A stretch of 64,000 nt of DNA, taken from positions 2,420,501 through 2,484,500 of the forward strand of contig NZ_CP110848.1 in NCBI RefSeq assembly GCF_026240635.1. The letters run 5' to 3'. The first letter of the stretch is position 1. The number at the start of each line of letters is the position of its first letter. Source of the DNA: Trichothermofontia sichuanensis B231. GTDB lineage: Bacteria; Cyanobacteriota; Cyanobacteriia; B231. A model generated the notes under the pieces. That model saw nothing but the letters and a program-made list of their open reading frames with translations, had not been told where the DNA came from and ran no database searches. Shown piece by piece: positions 27,010-36,134 of the stretch. The position numbers were made by a program, and so were the translations under genes.

Positions 27010-28899
27010 ATGTCGATCGCCAGTCCCTCCCAATCGAATCCTCAATCAAATCCTCATTTGACCTTGAAACCCACCCCTATTCACCCTGCGCCGCGCCACG
27101 TGACCCTCTGGCTGGGCTTCAGCCTGCTGTTTGCGGTCACCTACGCCCTGCTGGCCTGCCAAGAAGCCTTTAGTCATGCGTATGTGGTCCAGGATGACGC
27201 CCGCCAACATGTGTTTTGGATGGCGCGTTTTGTGGACCCTAACCTGTTTCCCCAGGATTTAATTGCCGATTATTTCCAGTCAATTTCGCCGCTCGGCTAC
27301 AACGCGGTGTACTGGGGGATGGCCGCGATCGGGGTCGATCCGCTGGTATTAAACAAATGCTTGCCCCTGGGACTGGCTCTGGTAACGACGTTCTATTGCT
27401 ACCGGTTGACGTTGCAGTTCCTGCCAATTCCGGTGACGGCCTGGTTAGCAACGGTCTTACTGAACCAAAATCTCTGGAGCCAGGATGGGCTAATTTCAGG
27501 GACCAGTCGGACGTTTTTGTATCCGATTTTTTTTGCCTTTTTATACTATCTGGTCCGGGAAACTTCCCCTGAGCAGACGACTTCAGACACCGGGATCGCG
27601 CTGGCCTATCGCTGGCTTCCCTGCGGGATCACGATCGTCCTGTTGGGGTTGGTGTATCCTTCCTATGCCTTGGTGGCAGGGGGGCTATTGGTCGTTCGGT
27701 TATGGGATTGGCAGCGCTGGCCTCCTGCCTTTTGCGGTCAACGTTCGCATCTGGTGTTCACGGGCCTCGCATTGGCGGCGATCGTCCTCTTGCTCTTACC
27801 CCACATTCTCATCGACTCTCCCTTTGGCCCCATGATTACGCGGGCGGAGGCTGAGACGATGCCGGAATTCTGGCGGAAGGGCCGGAATGCCTTTTTTAGT
27901 GATGATGCCTGGTTTTTCTGGTTTAACGGCACCCGGAGTGGGGTGATGTTGGCCTCGGCTTTGGTGCCTCCCCTTACCTACAGTGGCTTTCTCCTGCCAA
28001 TTTTTCTGGCCTTGCCCCGTGCCTTTCCCCTGGGGAAACACATTACCGGCAAGACGATCGTCCTAGTGCAGATGGTAGCGGTGGGGCTGGGCCTGTTCTT
28101 GGCCGCCCATATCCTGCTATTCCAACTGTACCTGCCGAGCCGCTATACGCAGCATACCCTCCGGATTAGCTTCGCGATCGCCGCCGCGATCACCCTTACC
28201 CTCGTCATCGATAGCCTGTGGCGCTGGGCCAACCTCTCCCTCACCCGTTTCTGGTGGGTGGGTGCTCCCGCCTATCCCGACATCCCACGGTTTGCCCTCA
28301 AGCGATTAACGTACCAGCGGGCAGAGATCCTGAAGCTGCGGCGATGGCTCGTAGGGGTGATGACCAGTAGTCTGGTCATCACCCTGATTTTTTTCCCGTG
28401 TACCCTGAACCATTTTCCCTGGACCAATTACATGGTGGGGCAGGCCCCCAGTTTATACCGCTTTCTGGCCCAGCAGCCTCCGACAACCCTCACGGCAGCC
28501 TTAGGAGAGGAGGCCAATAACCTGCCAGTGTTTACCCAGCGTCCGGTGCTGGTGGGGCGGGAGTATGGCATTGCCTACCACGTGGGCTATTATCGCCAGT
28601 TTCGCCAGCGGGTGATCGATTTAATCAACGCCCAGTACAGTGATAACCTCGCTGAAATCCAGACCTTTATCCGTAAGTATGGGATTGATTTCTGGCTCCT
28701 GGATAAAAATGCATTTACCCCGGACTATCTGGGGCAAAATCATTGGCTCAGGCAATTTAAGCCCGCCACCACCCAAGCCCGTGAGCGCCTAGAGCGGGGC
28801 GAGGTTCTCGCCCTCCCCGCGCAGATTGATCGCTGTCGCGTTTTGGAAACCGATACCCTCATCTTGTTAAAAGCCACCTGTTTGGGAAATGACAAGTAA
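27010..28899 (+). CDS. Polytopic membrane protein, probable GT-C-fold glycosyltransferase
   Basis: A 629-residue protein with about 11 transmembrane helices after a Pro/Ser-rich cytoplasmic N-terminus. The first large loop contains AYVVQDDARQHVFWMARFVD; an acidic pair after the first helix is typical of GT-C transferases using lipid-phosphate sugar donors. The remaining loops and a C-terminal soluble domain (about 480-629, with GREYGIAYHVGYYRQFRQRV) do not match a family I can name. It is followed after 35 bases by a second membrane glycosyltransferase, so the pair is probably one unit. Confidence 0.65.
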   Translation: MSIASPSQSNPQSNPHLTLKPTPIHPAPRHVTLWLGFSLLFAVTYALLACQEAFSHAYVVQDDARQHVFWMARFVDPNLFPQDLIADYFQSISPLGYNAVYWGMAAIGVDPLVLNKCLPLGLALVTTFYCYRLTLQFLPIPVTAWLATVLLNQNLWSQDGLISGTSRTFLYPIFFAFLYYLVRETSPEQTTSDTGIALAYRWLPCGITIVLLGLVYPSYALVAGGLLVVRLWDWQRWPPAFCGQRSHLVFTGLALAAIVLLLLPHILIDSPFGPMITRAEAETMPEFWRKGRNAFFSDDAWFFWFNGTRSGVMLASALVPPLTYSGFLLPIFLALPRAFPLGKHITGKTIVLVQMVAVGLGLFLAAHILLFQLYLPSRYTQHTLRISFAIAAAITLTLVIDSLWRWANLSLTRFWWVGAPAYPDIPRFALKRLTYQRAEILKLRRWLVGVMTSSLVITLIFFPCTLNHFPWTNYMVGQAPSLYRFLAQQPPTTLTAALGEEANNLPVFTQRPVLVGREYGIAYHVGYYRQFRQRVIDLINAQYSDNLAEIQTFIRKYGIDFWLLDKNAFTPDYLGQNHWLRQFKPATTQARERLERGEVLALPAQIDRCRVLETDTLILLKATCLGNDK

Positions 28900-28934
28900 T
28901 TTATGATAGGGGCGTGTGGTGTTGGGGATCGTTC

Positions 28935-30842
28935 ATGTTACATAAAACCGCGCTGAAGTCGCTGGTCTTACCTCGTTCGCGTAGCGTCACCGCCGGGGAA
29001 TCGCGCCAGTTGGTGTGGCCCTGGGTGCGCCTATTTGTAGTGGCCTGTCTTGTGCTGGGGATTTTCTTTCGCTTCTATAACCTGGGCTACAAGGTTTACT
29101 GGAGCGATGAAACTATGACCTCGTTGCGGATCTCTGGCTATACCACTGAGCAGTTGGTCGCCAATGCCTTTAATGGTCACCCCCTCTCCGTGGCAGAAAT
29201 CGTGCAAACCTATCAGGTCCCTGACCCTGATCGTCCCCTCTCAGATACCCTCGCTGCGCTGGCCAGCCATCCCGAACATTCTCCTTTGTTCTACCTTCTG
29301 GCTCGCTACTGGTCCCAGGGATGGCCTGATCCGGTATTGGCAACCCGCAGTCTAGCGGCCCTGATCAGCCTGGGGCTTTTCCCAGCGATTTACTGGTTAT
29401 GTCAGGAACTGTTTCAATCCAGTTGGGTGGGCTGGGGAGCGATGGCGTTGGTCGCGGTTTCCCCCTTGCAGGTCCTCTATGCCCAGGAAGCCCGTCAGTA
29501 TAGTTTATGGGCGTTGACGGTTGTCCTGGCGAGTGCTGCCCTGTTGCGGGCCATGCGGGTTAAATCCCTTGCCGCCTGGGGCCTTTATACCCTCATGCTG
29601 GCGTTGAGTTTCTATACCCACCTTTTCTCCGGGTTAGTTGCCCTAGGACATGGCCTCTATGTCGTGGCGATCGTGGCTGAGGAGCGATGGCAACGGTGGC
29701 AACTGAATCAACGTTTTCAACCCTCATCGGCGATCGGCCTCCAAACTTCACCCCGGCTTCCCCCTCACCTTGCCAAATCCCAAAGGCAATTCGGGCACGA
29801 TGCTAGGGGGAGCCTTAAGGCAGGGGTACTATACTTTTCCCTGGCAGCTTACGGGGTTGCCAGTCTTGCTGCCCTAATCCTGTTTTCGCCGTGGCTGTGG
29901 ATTGTCATTACCCGTGCTGATCGCGTGCAGGAAGCGACGGAATGGGTGACTGCCGATCGTGAGAACTTGATTGCCCACTGGTTGTTAAACCTCAATCGTC
30001 TCTTCTTTGACATGAACCAGGGGACGAGTCTCTTTAACCCTCTACTTTATTTGACAGCAGCTTTAACGGGCTATGCGGTGTACTTTCTCTGGCGCACGAC
30101 GTTGCCCCGTATCTGGCTGTTTATTGTTTGTCAGATGGGGGTGACCAGTTTGGGATTGATCCTCCCGGACCTGTTGCTGGGGGGACGGCGATCGACGATC
30201 GGTCGCTATCTCATTCCGTGCCATATTGCGGTTCAACTGGCTGTGGCTTATTTGCTGACGCTGAAGGTAATGGGTAGCCCCTCTGCCCAAACCCTACCCT
30301 TTGGGGTGACGCATTCGTCGGGATTGGGCGACGATCGCAGCACACCCCCCAGCAGGCATTGTACTGATCAGACGACCATACCCCAGGCGTGGTTTGCCCC
30401 TGCTTACCGGTGGCGGCAAGTGGTTGCCCTGGTTGCCTTGAGTGGTGTTCTCTCTTGTCTGGTGAGCGCCCACGTGGCCGTCTGGTGGCATAAAAGCCCT
30501 ACCAAGAGCCGTCACAATCCCCGTGTGGCCGAGGTAGTCAACCAGGCTGAGCACCCCCTGGTCATCAGCAATGAACCTCCCACATTGATTTTGCCGTTGT
30601 GTCACCTCTTAGCCCCGACAGTTACCCTCCAACTAATCCAGAATGAAGATCTACCCACGATCCCGGATGGCTACAGTGAGGTGTTCCTCTATCGTTCGTC
30701 GGATGAGCTACAGCAGGTGCTGAGTGAGGAACTGGGGTTTGATCTGCTCCCAGCAGCCCCCCACTGGTTACAACGGCTGGAACTGCGTGCGTCCGGCACC
30801 GCTGCCAGAGAGTTAGCCCCACCCCTAGGCCCCCCAGCTTAA
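28935..30842 (+). CDS. Glycosyltransferase family 39-like membrane protein
   Basis: A 635-residue integral membrane protein. It has a basic N-terminus, then a helix (LFVVACLVLGIFFRFYNLG) and the GT39-like loop KVYWSDETMTSLRISGYT, continuing ASHPEHSPLFYLLARYW, in which the acidic pair and the H-x-P-L-F-Y motif match PMT/ArnT-type enzymes of cyanobacteria. SPLQVLYAQEARQYSLWAL is another typical segment. It presumably transfers a sugar from a polyprenyl donor to a surface polymer or lipid. The ATG at 28935 is used; it is the second gene of a three-gene sugar-transfer group (27010-31685). Confidence 0.78.
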   Translation: MLHKTALKSLVLPRSRSVTAGESRQLVWPWVRLFVVACLVLGIFFRFYNLGYKVYWSDETMTSLRISGYTTEQLVANAFNGHPLSVAEIVQTYQVPDPDRPLSDTLAALASHPEHSPLFYLLARYWSQGWPDPVLATRSLAALISLGLFPAIYWLCQELFQSSWVGWGAMALVAVSPLQVLYAQEARQYSLWALTVVLASAALLRAMRVKSLAAWGLYTLMLALSFYTHLFSGLVALGHGLYVVAIVAEERWQRWQLNQRFQPSSAIGLQTSPRLPPHLAKSQRQFGHDARGSLKAGVLYFSLAAYGVASLAALILFSPWLWIVITRADRVQEATEWVTADRENLIAHWLLNLNRLFFDMNQGTSLFNPLLYLTAALTGYAVYFLWRTTLPRIWLFIVCQMGVTSLGLILPDLLLGGRRSTIGRYLIPCHIAVQLAVAYLLTLKVMGSPSAQTLPFGVTHSSGLGDDRSTPPSRHCTDQTTIPQAWFAPAYRWRQVVALVALSGVLSCLVSAHVAVWWHKSPTKSRHNPRVAEVVNQAEHPLVISNEPPTLILPLCHLLAPTVTLQLIQNEDLPTIPDGYSEVFLYRSSDELQQVLSEELGFDLLPAAPHWLQRLELRASGTAARELAPPLGPPA

Positions 30843-30926
30843 CTGATGAGGGGTTCGGGGAGCGATAAGTCCCGCGCTGTACCCGTAGCAGCGTCGGGAG
30901 GATGTCACTCAACCGGGAGGAGAGCT

Positions 30927-31685
30927 ATGCCTACGAAGGTGATTGCGGCCACGCTCTTGTGTGATCGGAAGGTGCGATCGCAGTTAGTCGCTATTCCCGC
31001 TATGCTCAAAATTGAGGGCCTCGATCGACTCTATATCAACATTGAAAGTAACCTGCGGGGGCAGAAGTTTGAGGCGGCCTATCGACCTCTACGGGATTTT
31101 CTGCGAGCGGGGACCTCAGTGCCGGTGGATGTGGACATCTGGTCCTGGGAGAGCACTTGGCGACAACAACCCACCTATGACCAGGATCAACGCCGCCTGG
31201 ATGCCATTGTGATCGCCCGTAATATGGCTCGTGCTTATATGCTCCGGACGGATGCCACCCATCTTCTCTTTATTGATGCGGATGTGATTGTGTCGCCCGA
31301 TGGTCTGCAAAAGTTGCTGGCGCTGGATCATCCCGTTTGTGGGGGCTTGGTACCCGGTCGGGGTGCCCACGGTCATGTCTATTATGTATTTGGCCCCCGG
31401 CGATCGGTGCCAGAACACCCGGAAGTGATTGAGTGTAGCCACGGTACCTGTGGTTATATGCTGATCCGGCGGGATGTGCTGAGTACCCTGGCATTTCGAT
31501 TTGGGGCATCCCGTGAGACACCGGGTAAGGCGCTGTCGGAAGATCCGGCGTTTTGTTCCGATGCGTTTCTCAATGGGTTTGGTCGCTACTGGATTCACAC
31601 GGGCGTGAAGGCAGCCCATTGGGATGATCCCCAAGATCCCTTGGTGGCGGCAATGGCTGCGAAGGATGAGGAGATTCCGCTGTAG
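30927..31685 (+). CDS. Glycosyltransferase, Anp1/GT2-like
   Basis: A 252-residue soluble glycosyltransferase of GT-A type. The sugar-nucleotide region is HLLFIDADVIVSPDGLQKLL with a DxD-like DAD, preceded by AIVIARNMARAYML, and followed by HPVCGGLVPGRG and CGYMLIRRDVLSTLAFRF. SEDPAFCSDA provides a possible catalytic acidic cluster. The ATG at 30927 has GGGAGGAGAG directly upstream. Its last 116 bases are overlapped antisense by the DUF29 gene, and a degenerate copy of those bases exists at 32232-32349. Confidence 0.8.
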   Translation: MPTKVIAATLLCDRKVRSQLVAIPAMLKIEGLDRLYINIESNLRGQKFEAAYRPLRDFLRAGTSVPVDVDIWSWESTWRQQPTYDQDQRRLDAIVIARNMARAYMLRTDATHLLFIDADVIVSPDGLQKLLALDHPVCGGLVPGRGAHGHVYYVFGPRRSVPEHPEVIECSHGTCGYMLIRRDVLSTLAFRFGASRETPGKALSEDPAFCSDAFLNGFGRYWIHTGVKAAHWDDPQDPLVAAMAAKDEEIPL

Positions 31686-32178
31686 GGGCGGCGGGGGAGG
31701 ATAGCGATGCGGATGGCCAGGGCAGCCAGTCTTCATCCAGGGCTTGTTCCAGGGTAAAGTCTGGCTCTTGGGGAATGAGTATTGCACTTAAATCGCTAGC
31801 ATCTAGAAATAGCTTTCTACCATTTTTGTATTGTTTGGCAAAAATATCCTGCAAGAATGCTTTCAAGCTTGGACTGGTTTCTAATTCTGCTTGGATTTGC
31901 AGTCGAAAATTTCGCACTTCTAACTTCCAACCTCTAAAGCACATGTCTCGTTCAGCGTCCCAATACTTGATTTTGAGCAGATGCTCACACAGCCGCATGA
32001 GATAGCTCGAAATTGCCTGTTTTTGGCTTCTACCCAAGCTTTCAATCTCCTCGATCAAGTTTTCCAAATCCAGACTGCTGAAATTCTGTGCTTTCAATTG
32101 AGCAACCGTCTGCGCCAACCAAAGTTGGTAGTCAGTATCGTATAACGAGGTAGGTCTAGCTTGCATTTGAGGTTCCAT
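31570..32178 (-). CDS. DUF29 family protein with antisense-derived tail
   Basis: A 202-residue protein whose first 155 residues are a DUF29 domain: SLYDTDYQLWLAQTVAQLKA, LENLIEEIESLGRSQKQAIS, LMRLCEHLLKIKYW and a closing FTLEQALDEDWLPWP, where members of the family normally end. The remaining 45 or so residues, rich in Pro and Ser, are read from the opposite strand of the glycosyltransferase 3' end and resemble the tail of the kinase at 32241. DUF29 function is unknown; the genes are common in cyanobacteria and often multicopy. Confidence 0.85.
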   Translation of the reverse strand: MEPQMQARPTSLYDTDYQLWLAQTVAQLKAQNFSSLDLENLIEEIESLGRSQKQAISSYLMRLCEHLLKIKYWDAERDMCFRGWKLEVRNFRLQIQAELETSPSLKAFLQDIFAKQYKNGRKLFLDASDLSAILIPQEPDFTLEQALDEDWLPWPSASLSSPAAPTAESPHPSQPLPPPRDLGDHPNGLPSRPCESSSDQTH

Positions 32179-32231
32179 GTTTAGATACCTTCAGCCACAT
32201 CTTGATTGTATTTAGAGCGCAAAGTGATTAC

Positions 32232-32349
32232 GTTCTCGGTTTAGTCGCTACTCGATTCACACGGGAGTGAAAGTGACCCCTTGACATGATTCCCAAGCTC
32301 CCTTAGAGGTGGAGATGGCTGCGAAGGATGGGAAGATCTCGATCTAGGG
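32232..32349 (+). pseudogene. Degenerate copy of the glycosyltransferase 3' end
   Basis: About 118 bases matching 31565-31687, for example GTCGCTACT-GATTCACACGGG and ATGGCTGCGAAGGATG, with several substitutions, a 4-base gap and in-frame stops. It lies in direct orientation to the intact end, so the DUF29 gene is bracketed by two direct copies. On the other strand it encodes the last 35 or so residues of the hybrid kinase. Confidence 0.9.
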
Positions 32350-35300
32350 AATTTAGGAGTAGCTTGAGTAACCGTTTCCGATTGGATTGATTCCGTTGTT
32401 GTCACCTGATCCAGCAATGAGAGGATTTGATCAAAGCGGAAAATGCTGGCTAAATGCTCAAGTCCCGCCGCTAGTCCTGATTGCTCAGAGGGAAGCTCTG
32501 CCAGAAGTTCAAAGATATGATCATCATTACATTGAATAGTGGCCTGTCGTAGGGCCATCAACCACGAGATTGGCATGGTTGCCAGCATCTCTGGTGTAAT
32601 CGCCGCCAACGAGACGGCGGCAGGGGAGGGGAGGACCTCATCAGCATAACGATACTGGAGGTTTAAATATTGTTGCATTTTGGCGAACAGGTCGGTCGCT
32701 CGGAATGGCTTGCGGAGCATATCGTTACACCCTGCAGCCAGGATCGTGGCTTTATTTTCCTCAAAAACTGTGGCGGTGATAGCAATGATCACGGTTGGGG
32801 GTAGCCCGCGATCGCGTTCCGCTGCCCGAATCCGACGAGTGGCTTCGTAGCCATCCAGCCTAGGCATCCGCATATCCATCCAGATGAGATCTGGTCGCCA
32901 CGTTTCCCAAATTTCCAGAGCGGCTTCGCCATCAGCAGCCTCCCGCAGGTCTAACCCCAAAGGAGCTAGGAGATCCTGAAGCAGTAGCCGGTTTACGGGA
33001 TGATCTTCGACAATCAGAATGCGATAGCGGGGTTGATTGGGAGCCAGTCCAATCACGTTGCCTGTGGGCAGCATGGGGGATTGGGGTTCAACCCCAACAA
33101 TGGGTTTAGCTAACACGGTAAAGGCAAACCGGGTCCCTTGTCCCAGGACACTCGCAACTGTTAACTCGCCGCCCATCAAATGGACGTATTGCTGACACAG
33201 GGGTAAGCCCAGGCCAGTCCCCTGCGCGGCTCTCAAACCCGATTGAGCCTGATGGAAAGGCTGAAAGATTTTTTCTAACTCTTCCGGTGCGATACCCATC
33301 CCCGTATCCACCACGCTGAATTCCAGGGCAATTGCCTCAGCATCCTGGGGGGTGTCCGGCGGGCCCAATTGTCTAACCTCTAATTCAATCTTGCCAACTT
33401 CAGTAAATTTCAGACTATTCCCTAGGAGATTGATCAAGACTTGGCGCAGCTTCCCCTGATCTGCCTCAATGTAGGTGGGCACTTCTGGGGCTAGGGTGAG
33501 TTGCAAGGTCAACCCTTTACTCTGGGCCTTTAACCAAAACAGATCTTGGACTTCTTGCAAAAGGCGAGGCAGGCTAAAGGCTTCTGTCTGAAGACGCATT
33601 TGACCTGCCTCAATTTTGGATATTTCCAAAACGTTATTAATGAGTTCTAACAGATAATTGCCACTGTTATTAATAATCTCTATATACTGGCGGTGATGGT
33701 TCAATAAATTGGTGTCATTATGGAGAAGCTCAGTGAATCCCAGGATGGCATTGAGGGGCGTGCGTAGCTCATGACTCATGCTGGCCAGAAATTCACTTTT
33801 GGCCTGGTTGGCGCGATCGGCGGCCTCTTTAGCCACCTTTAATGCCTGGGCTTGCTGCCGGGTTTGCTGGAATAGTTCTGCCTGTTGAATGGCCACCCCT
33901 AACTGGGTGCCAATGCGGGCAACCGTCTGACATTCCTCCGGTTGCCAAGCGCGGGGGCCCGTGTTCTGATAACAGGCGAGGAGCCCCCAGAGGCGTTGCT
34001 CCTGGCCAATATAGATGGGCGCGATCAGATAGGCATGGGCTTGTAGCGTTTCTAATAGCTCGATGTAGCAGGCACTAAAGTCACGGCTGTAGATGTCATT
34101 GACGCATAAATAGTCGATGCCCTGGGTATACATCCCCCCCTGGTTGTCCTGTAGGTAGGTGTCGCGGATGAGGGTAGGATTATCGGCGAGAAGGCGGACG
34201 GTGCAGCGATTGGCTTGCAGTAGGCTAGTCTGCCAAGGTAGGGGCTCGCCAGGGGTACCCGCCGGTAACAACAGCGATCGCCAACCCGCAGCCACCGCTT
34301 CTGCAATCACCTGCCCACTCCAGTCGGGGTTGAAGCGATAGGTAATGACGCGATCGCAGGCGATTACCTGCCGCAGTTCTTGGGTTGTGGTATAAAAAAT
34401 CGTTTCCAGATCCAGACTTTGCCGCATACGCTGGATCACACGAGTCGTGGCCTGTTCCCATTGGGCCACCTGGGTTAACCGAATGTTGGCCCGCCTCAGG
34501 TCAGCCGTGCGTTCCTTCACCCGCTGCTCCATTTCTGTATAGGCTTGGCGGAGGGCTAAGTCAGCCTTGCGTCGTTGGAGTTCTGCTGCCGCTTTGGCCG
34601 CAAAAATTGTCATGATAGCCTCCGCTTCCTGGGGATGCGCCAGCGGCTGATCGTGGGCAATGCAGAGCAGCCCCAGGGGATGTCCCTGGCTATCTAGCAC
34701 CGGTACGCCCAAGTAGCTAGTGATCCCCATCACTCTCAGTAGATTTGCCTGGGGGAAGATCGCTTGAACTGCATTGGGAAAATAACAACTCTGGCCAGAC
34801 TCTACGACCCGGCCACAAGGATTTGCTTGCGTCGATATTTCAAGATTGGGTGCTAATGCCCCATCACTCCACACCGCCAGCGAACGCAGCATGGTCGGGG
34901 AGCCGAATACCTCCCAAATAAAGGCATGGCGTACCCCTAGGGCTTCAGCTAAATGCTGCACTAAGGCCGGGAAAAATGCCTCACCGGTGACCGGGGCTGT
35001 CCTCTCCAGCAGGCTGTGTAGGGTTTGCTGGGCCTGTCGACGGGCCACGATCTCTTGCTGAAGTTGGTGGTTAAGTTCCGTGAGTTCTTGGGGCGATCGC
35101 AGGGCTGGAAATTGCGGCATCCACTCCAAGAGTTTAAAAGCCGTGAAGACCGATACCAAGGCTGTGAAGGCTCGTTCCAATCCCGATAGCCAGTAATTGG
35201 GAAACCATAGCGTCCAGATATCCAATACATGGCCCACCCCACAGACCAGGATAAACGTCGCAAACAGCAGGAACACGGTCGTCAAAGGTGTTTGCCGCTG

Positions 35301-35474
35301 CTTGGTGACAAAGTACACCAACATAGCCGGGATGGAGAAATAGGCGATCGCGATGCATAAATTGCTGGCAACATGTAACCCAACCAGGGGAGTTTGCCAG
35401 AGATAACAATGACCATGCGGCATATACGGGTTACCTGATAAAAATATCAAGTACAGCCACTCATTGATAAGCAT
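32241..35474 (-). CDS. Hybrid histidine kinase with ethylene-receptor-like membrane domain and two GAF domains
   Basis: A 1077-residue sensor. Residues 25-115 form three membrane helices of the plant ETR1 ethylene-binding type: IAIAYFSIP (41-49) and VCGVGH, whose C78 and H82 correspond to the copper ligands C65/H69 of ETR1. The essential D25 of ETR1 is N38 here. A GAF domain spans about 155-300 and a coiled coil 300-345. A second GAF spans about 350-535 and contains FSACYIELLE, where C469 sits at the usual bilin cysteine of cyanobacteriochromes but is followed by Tyr instead of His. HisKA has H568 (MSHELRTP), the ATPase has DTGMGIAPEE and GTGLGLPLCQ, and REC has D867 (WMDMRMPRLDG). The 35-residue tail is read from a degenerate antisense gene copy. 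Related in layout to Synechocystis SynEtr1/UirS but with a built-in receiver. Confidence 0.88.
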   Translation of the reverse strand: MLINEWLYLIFLSGNPYMPHGHCYLWQTPLVGLHVASNLCIAIAYFSIPAMLVYFVTKQRQTPLTTVFLLFATFILVCGVGHVLDIWTLWFPNYWLSGLERAFTALVSVFTAFKLLEWMPQFPALRSPQELTELNHQLQQEIVARRQAQQTLHSLLERTAPVTGEAFFPALVQHLAEALGVRHAFIWEVFGSPTMLRSLAVWSDGALAPNLEISTQANPCGRVVESGQSCYFPNAVQAIFPQANLLRVMGITSYLGVPVLDSQGHPLGLLCIAHDQPLAHPQEAEAIMTIFAAKAAAELQRRKADLALRQAYTEMEQRVKERTADLRRANIRLTQVAQWEQATTRVIQRMRQSLDLETIFYTTTQELRQVIACDRVITYRFNPDWSGQVIAEAVAAGWRSLLLPAGTPGEPLPWQTSLLQANRCTVRLLADNPTLIRDTYLQDNQGGMYTQGIDYLCVNDIYSRDFSACYIELLETLQAHAYLIAPIYIGQEQRLWGLLACYQNTGPRAWQPEECQTVARIGTQLGVAIQQAELFQQTRQQAQALKVAKEAADRANQAKSEFLASMSHELRTPLNAILGFTELLHNDTNLLNHHRQYIEIINNSGNYLLELINNVLEISKIEAGQMRLQTEAFSLPRLLQEVQDLFWLKAQSKGLTLQLTLAPEVPTYIEADQGKLRQVLINLLGNSLKFTEVGKIELEVRQLGPPDTPQDAEAIALEFSVVDTGMGIAPEELEKIFQPFHQAQSGLRAAQGTGLGLPLCQQYVHLMGGELTVASVLGQGTRFAFTVLAKPIVGVEPQSPMLPTGNVIGLAPNQPRYRILIVEDHPVNRLLLQDLLAPLGLDLREAADGEAALEIWETWRPDLIWMDMRMPRLDGYEATRRIRAAERDRGLPPTVIIAITATVFEENKATILAAGCNDMLRKPFRATDLFAKMQQYLNLQYRYADEVLPSPAAVSLAAITPEMLATMPISWLMALRQATIQCNDDHIFELLAELPSEQSGLAAGLEHLASIFRFDQILSLLDQVTTTESIQSETVTQATPKFPRSRSSHPSQPSPPLRELGNHVKGSLSLPCESSSD

Positions 35475-35735
35475 TTTTACTTACGAAACTCCCTTGAGGT
35501 TGTCGCTGATACCAGCCTAGCAATCCTGGCAAGGTATTCAAATAAAATTGATACCGGCAGGACTGATCGTGGTTTAAACGGCACAGTACTAGCCGTTTCC
35601 CAACGGTTGATTCTTTGAGTTGACGAGGGTGACGATCGCGCGATCGCTGACCGTTACCCAGGGGAACAGAGTACAATGGCGGGCAACGGACACCTGTCCG
35701 CCTGTTGTCTTGTGAGTAAGTTAGTACGATCGCCG

Positions 35736-35915
35736 ATGGATACCCAAACTGTTCGTGAGTGGATCAGCCTGATTCAGGGTAAACGCGAAGCCCTCGTCCG
35801 CCTGCTGGACTATCCCAACCTGGGCACCCTGCGGGTGGACATTAACCAGGCCCTTGAAGAGATCGATGATCTGCTTGACGACTTCCAGCGCACTTTCCCG
35901 GAGGCTAAGAGTTAA
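35736..35915 (+). CDS. Small helical conserved protein
   Basis: A 59-residue acidic, fully helical protein (TVREWISLIQGKREALVRLL, LRVDINQALEEIDDLLDDFQ). It resembles small cyanobacterial proteins of unknown function. The ATG at 35736 is preferred to 35676, whose extra residues look non-coding. Confidence 0.6.
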   Translation: MDTQTVREWISLIQGKREALVRLLDYPNLGTLRVDINQALEEIDDLLDDFQRTFPEAKS

Positions 35916-36037
35916 GGCGTCCCTAATGGCAAGGGTGACCGATAACCGATTTACCGCCGGTTGATTTCAACCCCTGGGGGGCAGGTTAATGGGAATAGTC
36001 GTTGGCTCGCCGGATTTTCTGGACAACCTGCCCCTCC

Positions 36038-36128
36038 CCCGTATTGGCACGATCGTTTGTACGCTTGCTTGAGGCTTTCCTTTTTCCTTCCCGTATTGGC
36101 ACGATTGTTTGTACGCTTGCTTGAGGCT
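36038..36128. repeat. 39-base direct repeat in the sbcD leader
   Basis: CCCGTATTGGCACGATCGTT continuing to GCTTGCTTGAGGCT occurs at 36038-36076 and again, with one change, at 36090-36128, a period of 52 bases. The second copy ends six bases before the start codon at 36135. Confidence 0.93.
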
Positions 36129-36134
36129 GTGTCT

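Noticed and set aside
31116-31787. 223-codon minus-strand frame opposite the glycosyltransferase
   Set aside because: Antisense shadow of a well-supported gene; only the DUF29 tail is taken as really coding there.
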